A stretch of DNA of 64,000 nt from Solirubrobacteraceae bacterium. Its GTDB lineage: Bacteria > Actinomycetota > Thermoleophilia > Solirubrobacterales > Solirubrobacteraceae. The stretch lies in contig JADGPL010000009.1 in the NCBI GenBank assembly GCA_017882455.1, positions 1-64,000 on the forward strand, read 5' to 3'. The translations under genes were made by a program, and so were the position numbers. Below the pieces are notes generated by a model, which saw nothing but the letters and a program-made list of their open reading frames with translations, did not search any database and was not told where the DNA came from. Below are positions 26,925 through 34,512 of this stretch, one piece after another (within the stretch, counting starts at the first letter, position 1; every line of letters starts with the position of its first letter).

Positions 26925-27896
26925 TCATGCCCACAGGCGGCGCAGCCGCGCTCGGCGGCGCGCGGCCGACATGTCGATCATGCTGTCGTTGAGGTCGTAG
27001 TCACCGCGCTGTGCCTCGGGGATGTCCCCCGCCTCGATGCGTTCGATCAGTCGCGGCAGCGCAAGGAAGAGCTCCGGGGAGCGAAACGGCGGGTGCAGCG
27101 ACCACATGCCAGGATCCGCGCCCAGGAAGTCCACACGCGAGAGCCCCGCCTGCTCCATCGCGTCGCTGATCACCAGCTCGGCCGCGCGATAGGGAGGGTT
27201 GCCATGCAGCTTCGCCTTCATGCGGCTGGCGAGGCGGGCCGGTCCCTGCAGCTTGAGTGGCAGCAGCCGCTCGCGCAGACGTTGGCGATCGATCAGGAAC
27301 AGGCGTGTGCTGAGAGTGGGGAAGCGGAACGCGAGCGAATCGCACTCGAAGCGGGCCCCTGACTGCCTGCGCAGTCTCGCCTCGGCCATCGGTGGCCCCG
27401 GGAGGGGGCTGCAGGCCAGCACGTCGGTGTGCCCCTCCAGCAGCCGGCAGGCCTCCACCACCCACGTTTGACTGCCGCCGCCGAACATGAGGTCGGAGTC
27501 GAGGTGCAGAACGAGCTCGTGCCGGGCTGTGTGCAGACCGTGAAAGTAGGGGTAGACCGGAGCGCCCTTGGTGTCCTTGGCGGGCATCGTCGGGCGCTCC
27601 AGGAAGCTCTCGGCGACCTCGCGCATCGCCTCCGCTCCGTAGTCCACAGTCATCACATGCGCGTGGGGGTGCTGTCTGCAGAGCTCTTGCAACAGCTCCT
27701 CCATCGGCCCTTTGCGCTCCTCCCAAGCCTCGCCGAAGCGGCCGCCGTGCTTCGTGCGGTGCAGGTCGAGCGTGAAGAGGATCTCCTGCACCTGGCCCCC
27801 CCATTGGCGCAACTGATGTGGGAGCACGCTCTTCGCGTGGGGCAGGTCGGTGGGGGCGACGTTGACCTGCAGCGTCACGGGTGGAGCCTGGCCCAT
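26925..27896 (-). CDS. GT-A-like glycosyltransferase, family unassigned
   Basis: A 323-residue soluble protein. It has a DxD-type metal site at D133-S-D135 ('LVLHLDSDLMFGG') after 'YPYFHGLHTARHE', a layout matching GT-A transferases, and 'EEILFTLDLHRTKHGG'-like sequence near residues 38-52. The C-terminal half is Arg-rich ('SAARRRARLRRLW'), suggesting membrane association. I could not place it in a named family. It lies 6 bp downstream of a GT4 gene, indicating an operon. Confidence 0.75.
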   Translation of the reverse strand: MGQAPPVTLQVNVAPTDLPHAKSVLPHQLRQWGGQVQEILFTLDLHRTKHGGRFGEAWEERKGPMEELLQELCRQHPHAHVMTVDYGAEAMREVAESFLERPTMPAKDTKGAPVYPYFHGLHTARHELVLHLDSDLMFGGGSQTWVVEACRLLEGHTDVLACSPLPGPPMAEARLRRQSGARFECDSLAFRFPTLSTRLFLIDRQRLRERLLPLKLQGPARLASRMKAKLHGNPPYRAAELVISDAMEQAGLSRVDFLGADPGMWSLHPPFRSPELFLALPRLIERIEAGDIPEAQRGDYDLNDSMIDMSAARRRARLRRLWA

Positions 27897-27902
27897 CCCG
27901 CG

Positions 27903-29012
27903 TCACGCTACCAACAGCTTGCGCAGCAGCTCGGCCATGCGCCCGGTCTGGACGCCGGCGTCGTAGCGCAACTCGCAGCGCGCTCGTGCGCTCGCGGCCA
28001 GCTCGGCGCGTCGCTGTGGGCTCTCGAGCAGCCCACGCAGGCCTTCTGCCAGCGTGCGACGGTCGCTGTGGGGTACGAGCACGCCGGCGCGACCACCGTC
28101 CAAGAGGTCGGGGATACCCCCTATGCGGGTGCCGAGCACCGGCGTTCCGCACGCCATCGCCTCGAGCACGGCCCACGGCGCGGCGTCCCCCTTGGTCGGT
28201 AGGCAGAAGACGTCTGCGTCCTGCTGCAGGCGCAGCAGCTCGGGGTCTGACGGCCCGAGGCGGTGCACGCGCACGCCGGGACGCTCCCGTACAGCCGCCG
28301 GGGTCACGATGTCGAGGTCGACCGTGACCCCCAGATCGTCGCCGAGGGCGGCCAGCAGGTCCTCCCCGCCCTTCCTCTCGAAGCGACCTCCCACGAACAG
28401 GACCCGCGGTCGCTCGCGCGCGGTGCGGGCGAGCGGGCGGTAGCGCTCGAGGTCGATGCCTGGATGGTGCTCCACGACGTGTGCCTGCGGCGCGCTGCGC
28501 TCCACCGCCCGGCGCGCCCATGCGGTCCACGCGAGCACCAGCGCGGCTCGGTTCAGAGCGCGCCGCTCCAGGGCGCAGCTTGCGGCGATCGTGGCGGCCG
28601 CGTAGCGTGGAGGGCGCCACGCAGGCATCTCCCACCAGTCGCGCACGGTCGTGTCGAGAGACAGGGCCACCGGTAGCGCGGCCATCGTGTGGCCCATCGC
28701 GAACGCCACCGAATGGCTGTGCACGTGGACCACGTCCGCAGGCCACGCGCGCAGCTCACGCTGCAGCGCAGAGCGGGCGCGCAGCGACTGCACGACATGC
28801 CAGCGCGACGCCCCGAAGTCCAAGCTCGCCTTGGTGAGCAGCGGCAGCTCGCGGGTCGCCGTCCGTGCCAGTCTCCCCATCGGCGCCAGTCCGGCAAAGT
28901 GCGCGCTCACATCCGCGATGCCCGGCAGCCCGACCCGCAGAGCGGCTTCGAGCTGCCCCTGCCCCATGATCTGATGGCCGAGGTTTCCCTCGTTGAAGAA
29001 CAGCACTCGCAT
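27903..29012 (-). CDS. Family 4 glycosyltransferase
   Basis: A 369-residue GT-B enzyme. The N-terminus 'MRVLFFNEGNLGHQIMGQGQ' is the acceptor-domain start. The donor domain has 'RVLFVGGRFERKGGEDLLAA', 'VHRLGPSDPELLRLQQDADV', and the donor-binding block 'APWAVLEAMACGTPVLGTRI' followed by GGIPDLLDGG. A retaining transferase of the glycan-assembly pathway with unknown sugar. It precedes the unassigned GT-A gene in the same direction. Confidence 0.93.
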   Translation of the reverse strand: MRVLFFNEGNLGHQIMGQGQLEAALRVGLPGIADVSAHFAGLAPMGRLARTATRELPLLTKASLDFGASRWHVVQSLRARSALQRELRAWPADVVHVHSHSVAFAMGHTMAALPVALSLDTTVRDWWEMPAWRPPRYAAATIAASCALERRALNRAALVLAWTAWARRAVERSAPQAHVVEHHPGIDLERYRPLARTARERPRVLFVGGRFERKGGEDLLAALGDDLGVTVDLDIVTPAAVRERPGVRVHRLGPSDPELLRLQQDADVFCLPTKGDAAPWAVLEAMACGTPVLGTRIGGIPDLLDGGRAGVLVPHSDRRTLAEGLRGLLESPQRRAELAASARARCELRYDAGVQTGRMAELLRKLLVA

Positions 29013-29055
29013 GCGCGCTCACCGTAGCCGCCGGCGATGCCGACCGCGGATCCAC

Positions 29056-30036
29056 CTAGGCGGATCCCGGCCGGCTCCATCCGGTCGCCGTGGCGCCCAG
29101 TTCCCACGCGCCCGGCCGACGGGGGTCCTCCAGGCTCGCCGGGACCTCCAGGATCCAGCGCTCGTGCACCGCGGCCAGCGCCTGGTGGAGATCCCCGACT
29201 GAGGCAAACTCGCTTGGATCCAGCGGCTCACCGACGTCTGCGTGCATGCGGTGGCCGTCACGTCGCGCCCGCATCGGCACGATCGGCACCCCGGCCTGGA
29301 CGGCGAGCCGCGCGCTGCCCGTCGCGAGCATGACCGGCTTGCCGAGGAAACGCGTCTCGCCGCCGCCGGGCATGTCGAAGAAGAGCTGTACGACCTCGCC
29401 CTGCTCGAGCAGGGCCCGCAGCACCGGGAACGACCCGACAGAGGGCACGAGTCGCTCGTCGCGGGCTCTGATCGCCGTCCACCACCGGTCCAGGCGCCGG
29501 TCCCAATCTCCCGATCCGGCCGATTCGAAGAGCCATGGAGCGACAACCGAGTAGGGCGTGTGTCCGAGCGCGAGCACTCGCGCCATCGAGAGGAACATCG
29601 TTCCGAGGTGGCAGACGCTGATCAGCACGCCGCCGTCGAGCGCGAGCGTCCGGCGCAGCCTCTCCTCAGAGGCGGCGTCGATCGCCGGCACGATCCATGG
29701 TCTCCAGAACATGACCTCGTACACCTCGGTCTCGATCAGGTGCTGGCGTGCAAGCGCCGTGACCTCGCCCGCCCGAGCCGTCCCTGCGACGATCGCCTCG
29801 ATTGCAGCCAACGCGCGCTGGCGCGCCTCGGGATCCCGCTCCCAGAGGGCCCGCCCGCGAGCTTCGGCCCTCGCCACGGCGATGCGAAGCGGCACCATGC
29901 GTCGAAGCCACGGGGTCGTGCGCAGGCGCATGCGTGGTCCGGCCGGAGCGGATCGGCGTCGCTGCAGCGGGCGCCTCGCTGCGTCCAGCGCATCGCCCAG
30001 ATCGGAGGTGATCTCAACGGCCATCTGTGTCTTCAT
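29056..30036 (-). CDS. LpxL/HtrB-like LPLAT-superfamily acyltransferase
   Basis: A 326-residue protein resembling the lipid A lauroyl-acyltransferase family. A basic N-terminal region is followed by 'GGVLISVCHLGTMFLSMARV' where the HxxxxD catalytic motif would sit. 'VVQLFFDMPGGGETRFLG', 'KPVMLATGSARLAVQAG' and 'VPIVPMRARRDG' are the conserved substrate blocks. The expected Asp of H-x4-D is Phe (CHLGTMF), so catalysis is in doubt. In monoderm actinobacteria, related proteins acylate phosphatidylinositol mannosides or other glycolipids, a more likely role than lipid A. ATG 30036 is assumed. Confidence 0.78.
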   Translation of the reverse strand: MKTQMAVEITSDLGDALDAARRPLQRRRSAPAGPRMRLRTTPWLRRMVPLRIAVARAEARGRALWERDPEARQRALAAIEAIVAGTARAGEVTALARQHLIETEVYEVMFWRPWIVPAIDAASEERLRRTLALDGGVLISVCHLGTMFLSMARVLALGHTPYSVVAPWLFESAGSGDWDRRLDRWWTAIRARDERLVPSVGSFPVLRALLEQGEVVQLFFDMPGGGETRFLGKPVMLATGSARLAVQAGVPIVPMRARRDGHRMHADVGEPLDPSEFASVGDLHQALAAVHERWILEVPASLEDPRRPGAWELGATATGWSRPGSA

Positions 30037-30158
30037 CGTCCTTGAATCGCACGGACCTGAGGGTCGGCTCGAACATCTTGCGCGGGCGCGCTCACGTGGC
30101 CGTACCCATAGCCCTGGAGCGAGAGCGCTCTGGCGGGCGCACTACCGTGTGCAGCGCC

Positions 30159-31424
30159 ATGCGCATCCTCGTCGTCTCCACCCTCTATCCCCCCGTCGCC
30201 TTCGGCGGCTACGAGGTCGAGTGCTCAGCCGTCGTCGAACGCCTGGGCGAGCGCCATCGGGTGCTCGTGCTCACGAGCGATCACGACCGCGCGGACGCCC
30301 CCGAGCAAGCGGATGTGCGCCGGGAGCTCGCGCTGCTGGCTCCCGACGCCGCCGGGGCCATGCGCGCGCCGCTGGCATCGCTGCGGGCTGTCGGGACCGC
30401 ACGGCGGGCGCTCGAGTGGGGCCCGGACCTCGTGTATGTGTGGAACGGCTCCTCGATCCCCCAGGCGGCGCTGCGAGTGCTCGGCGACAGCGGTGTTCCG
30501 CTCGCCTTTCGCGTCTGCGAGCACTGGTTCGGGCGCCTGTTCGTGGAGGATCAGTTCCTGCGAGAGCTGTTCCCGCGCCATCGAGATCCGGCGCGTGCCG
30601 CGTGGGCGGGGGCCTGTCGCGCGTTCAACGGGCTGCCGTCGCTGCGCCTCGACCCCGCGGCAGGGCTGCGCGCTGCGATCTCTTGGAACTCCGAGGCGAT
30701 CAGGCAGATGGTCGAGGTGCCCGCGTTCGTCCAGCCGGTGCTCGAGCGAGTTGGACACTCGGTCCCCCGCTACGGCGAGCTGTATGACGCGGTGGTTCGC
30801 GAGCCGGCGCTCGAGCCGGAGATCGTGTTTCTCGGCCGGGTCACGCAATACAAGGGCCTCGCGGTGGCGATCGAGGCCCTTGCCCTGCTGCGCTCGGAGC
30901 ACGAGATCTTTGCCACGCTCGGCGTGGTCGGGCCGGAGGCGGAGGAGTACGGAGCCCAGATGCGAGAGCTGGCCGAGGCTCTCGGCGTTGCCGATTCCGT
31001 GCGTTGGCACGGCCCGACGCCGCCCGAGCAGGTAGCCGCGCTGCTCGCGAAGGCGAGCGCGATGATCGTGCCCTCGGTCTGGCGTGAGCCGTTTCCGCTC
31101 GTGACGATCGAGGGTGCTCTCGCCCGCGTGCCGCTGGTCGCCTCCGATGTGGGGGGGATCGGTGAGGGAATGCACGACGAGGAGCACGCGCTGCTGTTCG
31201 CGCCGGGCGACTCAGCGGCGGCGGCGGCGGCACTGGCGCGCACGCTGCGCGAGGTGGAGCAGACCGCCGCACGGGTGGGGCGGGCCTACGAGCGGGCACA
31301 GGAGTTCAGGATCGGCCCATACCTCGATGCGCAGGAAAGCTTCGTCCTGGACGCCCACTCGGCGTTGCAGGCTCGCGGGACGCCCGGTCGCGACCTGGGG
31401 AATCTGAGGGGCGCCGAGGCCTAA
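30159..31424 (+). CDS. Family 4 glycosyltransferase
   Basis: A 421-residue GT-B enzyme. ATG 30159 gives the standard N-terminus 'MRILVVSTLYPPVAFGGYEV', so the longer open frame upstream is not used. The donor domain shows 'EIVFLGRVTQYKGLAVAIEA', 'VGPEAEEYGAQMRELA' and the block 'PSVWREPFPLVTIEGALA' with 'VPLVASDVGG'. Its TAA stop overlaps a sigma-28-like -35 element upstream of the kinase gene, 25 bp further on. Confidence 0.93.
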   Translation: MRILVVSTLYPPVAFGGYEVECSAVVERLGERHRVLVLTSDHDRADAPEQADVRRELALLAPDAAGAMRAPLASLRAVGTARRALEWGPDLVYVWNGSSIPQAALRVLGDSGVPLAFRVCEHWFGRLFVEDQFLRELFPRHRDPARAAWAGACRAFNGLPSLRLDPAAGLRAAISWNSEAIRQMVEVPAFVQPVLERVGHSVPRYGELYDAVVREPALEPEIVFLGRVTQYKGLAVAIEALALLRSEHEIFATLGVVGPEAEEYGAQMRELAEALGVADSVRWHGPTPPEQVAALLAKASAMIVPSVWREPFPLVTIEGALARVPLVASDVGGIGEGMHDEEHALLFAPGDSAAAAAALARTLREVEQTAARVGRAYERAQEFRIGPYLDAQESFVLDAHSALQARGTPGRDLGNLRGAEA

Positions 31425-31449
31425 AGCGTGCCGTTGGCCCTGTCGATAG
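31422..31449 (+). promoter_or_regulatory. Sigma-28/WhiG-like element before the BY-kinase gene
   Basis: TAAAG (31422-31426), 15 bp, then GTCGATAG (31442-31449): the best match of the three in the window to TAAAG-N15-GCCGATAA. It ends directly at the kinase ATG (31450), so a normal start point 6-8 bp downstream would fall inside the coding region. Either translation begins later, at a non-canonical codon, or the match is fortuitous. Confidence 0.35.
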
Positions 31450-33057
31450 ATGGGTATCATCGACCCTGGTGACCTCATCAAACCCGGTGGCATAGCCCTG
31501 CCCGATCCCGAGCCCGCACCCGACATCTCAAGCGCTCCGACCGTTTCGCCGTTTGAGCTGCTTTCGGTTCTGTGGCGACGGAAGATCGTCGTGATCGTCG
31601 TGGTCGTGCTCAGCGTCGCGGTCTCGACGGTGCTCTCGGTGCGCTCCACCAAGGAGTACTCGGCCACCGCCGAACTCCTCTTCCGCGAACCCGGCTTCGC
31701 TCAGGCTCTGTTTGGCAGCAACCTGTTCTCGACGGGACAGCAGGAAGCGCAGCGCACGACCCAGACCAACATCGACGTCGTCACCTCGCTCAACGTCGGC
31801 GCGGAGGCTGCGAGCCTGCTGGCGAATCGCTTCCATGCCCACGAATCGGTGCAGTCGCTCGTGGGCTCGATCTCGGTCACGCCCAGCGCCGGCGCGGAAA
31901 TCGCGATAATCAAGGCGACCCGCCTGCATCCCCAGGAAGCCGCGGCCGTCGCCAACGCGTTCGCCGAAGGCTACATCATCTATCGGCGCCAGACGGACCG
32001 TGCTGCGGTCGCACAGGCCGAAGAACTCGTGAGCCAGTCGCTCAAGACCGCCTCGCCGGCGGAGGCGGTCAAACTCGACGAAAGCCTGCGTCAGCTCGGC
32101 GTGTTGCGATCGCTGCAGACCGGCAGCGCGGAGGTGATCGCGCGGGCGCAGCCCAACTCCACACCGGTCTCCCCCAAACCCAAGCGGGACGCTCTGCTGG
32201 GGTTCGTGGTCGGACTGCTCGTCGGCTGCGGGTTGGCGCTTCTGGTCGACTTCCTCGACCGTCGGTTGAAGACGATCGACGACTTCGAACGGGTATGTCC
32301 CGATTACACCCTGCTGGCGACGGTGCCTCACACCCGCTCCAATCTGACGGCCGCTCAGCATTCCGCCGGCCCCGGGGGCGAGGCCTACCGCATGTTGCGG
32401 GAGGGGATGCGCTTCGTCGATCCCACCGGGCTGGCGCGGTGCTTCTTGATCACCAGCGCCGACGAAAGCGAGGGCAAGAGCACGGTGGCGGCCAATCTCG
32501 CCTCGGCGCTCGCCGCGGTCGGGCGCCGCGTGATCCTGGTGGAGGCCGACATGCGCCGTCCGGCAGCAGCGGCGCAGCTCGGGATCAGCCGCAACCTCAA
32601 GGGCCTCTCGGACCTGCTCATCTCGGATGCGGATCTCGACACGCTGCTCGTACCCGTCGGCGAGGAGTCGGGGCTCCTGGTGCTGCCGAGCGGGACGATC
32701 CCCCCCAACTCCTCCGACCTGCTCAGCGGAGGACGCATGGGGGAAGTCCTCGCACGCGCAGCCGAGTCCGCCGACATCGTGATCGTGGACTCCCCTCCGC
32801 TGCTGCCCGTCGCCGATACGCGCGTGCTGCTGAGGCTATCCGAGGTCCACGGGGTGATCATGGTCGGACGAGTCGACGTCAGTCGTCGCGATCGTGTCCG
32901 GGCGGCACGCCACGTGCTCGCTCAGAGCGGACAGCGGGTCTTCGGGCTGGTGGTGACCGACGTCAAGATGACCACCGCGAGCAACTACTACTACTACGAC
33001 GAGCCCAGCCAGCCCAACGAGCGCCCGCGTCGCAGCCGAGTGGGCGCCTCCGTCTGA
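31450..33057 (+). CDS. Wzz-domain BY-type tyrosine autokinase of polysaccharide export
   Basis: A 535-residue fused co-polymerase and bacterial tyrosine kinase. TM1 lies at about 46-64 ('KIVVIVVVVLSVAVSTVL') and TM2 at about 248-267; between them is the extracellular Wzz domain. The cytoplasmic kinase has Walker A at K343-S-T ('SADESEGKSTVAANLA'), Walker A' in 'ILVEADMRRP' and Walker B in 'IVIVDSPPLLPVAD'. The C-terminal cluster of four tyrosines ('SNYYYYDEPSQ') is the autophosphorylation tail. It sets chain length and gates export with the polymerase and flippase. An in-frame TAG directly precedes ATG 31450, so the frame cannot extend upstream. Its 3' end overlaps the convergent ligase gene by 64 bp. 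Confidence 0.95.
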   Translation: MGIIDPGDLIKPGGIALPDPEPAPDISSAPTVSPFELLSVLWRRKIVVIVVVVLSVAVSTVLSVRSTKEYSATAELLFREPGFAQALFGSNLFSTGQQEAQRTTQTNIDVVTSLNVGAEAASLLANRFHAHESVQSLVGSISVTPSAGAEIAIIKATRLHPQEAAAVANAFAEGYIIYRRQTDRAAVAQAEELVSQSLKTASPAEAVKLDESLRQLGVLRSLQTGSAEVIARAQPNSTPVSPKPKRDALLGFVVGLLVGCGLALLVDFLDRRLKTIDDFERVCPDYTLLATVPHTRSNLTAAQHSAGPGGEAYRMLREGMRFVDPTGLARCFLITSADESEGKSTVAANLASALAAVGRRVILVEADMRRPAAAAQLGISRNLKGLSDLLISDADLDTLLVPVGEESGLLVLPSGTIPPNSSDLLSGGRMGEVLARAAESADIVIVDSPPLLPVADTRVLLRLSEVHGVIMVGRVDVSRRDRVRAARHVLAQSGQRVFGLVVTDVKMTTASNYYYYDEPSQPNERPRRSRVGASV

Positions 33058-34373
33058 CGCGCGACCCCCTCGGGCCTGGTGAGTCGTGTGACGCGAGTCG
33101 AGAGCACGCCTCCCATGAGTCCCAGGACGAGGTCGATCTGAGCCCAGTAGAAGCTGTCGTAGAAGACGGTCACGACGGCCATGCCGAGGATGCCCAGAGC
33201 CAGTGACAGCTCGAATCTCGGCGCCAATCCGAGGCGCAGGCATCGCCCCAGCACTCGCAGCGCCACGCCGATCGGAATCACGGCCGCCAGGAGCCCGACG
33301 AGCCCCATGTCCACCGAGATCGAGAGATAGCCGTTGTCGATCGCCCCGATGCTCGTCTTGTTGGCGGCTTCCTTCCCGGAGAAGCCCGGGGCCTGCGCAC
33401 CGAAGAACGGTCGCTTGGAGACTTCTTCCAGCGCATAGCCGTAGCTCCACTTACGGTGCGTCACCGAGTCGCTGCTGGTGATGTTGGAGCCGAGTCGCTT
33501 TTCCACGATGTGATGCAACGAGCCGGTGCTCAGGACGAGGACGACCAAGACCACGAGGCCCGCAACGATCGCTCCCAGCCCGCGCGCGTTCCCCGCCCTC
33601 GCCTGCAGAAGCACGGCGACCATGAGCATCACCACGATGGCGACCCAGGAACTCCGCGATTCGCTGAAGATGAGCAGGGCCGCGCTGCCCGCGGCCACGC
33701 CGCCGGCCAGAAGCCGCGAGCGGTTGTAGGCGTACAGCAGAGCGGCGGGGAGCAGCCCTACGACGAGTGCGCCGTAGGTGATCGGGTAGCCGACGAAATA
33801 GCCGATTCGGTTGGTCGGCGCTTTCGTGTACGCGTCGATTCCCAGCAGCCCGAGCACCAGCAGCGCGCCGAAGGCCGCGGCGAGCAGCCCGCGGCCGTCG
33901 CCAAAGCGTCGGGCACACAGAAACGTGACGCCGCCGAACAGGAAGCCGACGATCTCGACTTCGATCAGGGCGGAGATGCTGCCGAGGCTCGCGTAGATCA
34001 GGATCGCGAGGCCCGCGAACAGCAGCCCCATGAGCAGGCTGGCTCGACTTGGACGCGTCCTGCGCCCGCCGGTTGCCAGCGACCACAGCCAGGGCACCAG
34101 GGGTGCCGCCGCGATGGCGGCGCAGAGGACCTTCTGCTTGAAGATCGGCGGTTCCGCTTTCGTCGAGACGAACGGATACCAGGGGACCACCGCCACGATC
34201 GCGATCGCCCACGGGAAGGCTCGCTCTCCTGCCATCGCGAGACCCAGGACCGCCGCGAGGCTGATGCACAGCAGGATCGCGTCGCTGGGCTTTCGCACCG
34301 CGATCGCCCCGCCCGCGAGTCCGAGCAGAACGCCTGCCGCGAGGATGAGATGCCTGCGCGGAAGTACGCTCAT
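32994..34373 (-). CDS. O-antigen ligase/polymerase-like membrane protein
   Basis: A 459-residue protein with about 11-12 hydrophobic helices. The extracytoplasmic loop contains 'SDSVTHRKWSYGYALEEVSK' and 'RPFFGAQAPGF', the Wzy_C/O-antigen-ligase pattern, and 'IDNGYLSISVDMGLVGLLA' is also typical. It lacks the C-terminal TPR region of the other ligase-like protein in the locus. It likely polymerises the repeat units co-regulated with the kinase. The last 21 codons overlap the convergent kinase gene. Confidence 0.85.
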   Translation of the reverse strand: MSVLPRRHLILAAGVLLGLAGGAIAVRKPSDAILLCISLAAVLGLAMAGERAFPWAIAIVAVVPWYPFVSTKAEPPIFKQKVLCAAIAAAPLVPWLWSLATGGRRTRPSRASLLMGLLFAGLAILIYASLGSISALIEVEIVGFLFGGVTFLCARRFGDGRGLLAAAFGALLVLGLLGIDAYTKAPTNRIGYFVGYPITYGALVVGLLPAALLYAYNRSRLLAGGVAAGSAALLIFSESRSSWVAIVVMLMVAVLLQARAGNARGLGAIVAGLVVLVVLVLSTGSLHHIVEKRLGSNITSSDSVTHRKWSYGYALEEVSKRPFFGAQAPGFSGKEAANKTSIGAIDNGYLSISVDMGLVGLLAAVIPIGVALRVLGRCLRLGLAPRFELSLALGILGMAVVTVFYDSFYWAQIDLVLGLMGGVLSTRVTRLTRPEGVARQTEAPTRLRRGRSLGWLGSS

Positions 34374-34512
34374 CGTCCGCTCGCGCCCATGTCCGCGCTA
34401 CAGGCTAGCGCGTGTCGAGACAGAACTTCGCGACTGGAACGCCCTCTCGGCGACGCCTGCGAGCCCGCGCCGCTGGGTTGCCCCAGGGCCCGGGCTCGCT
34501 CGACCGCGTGGC

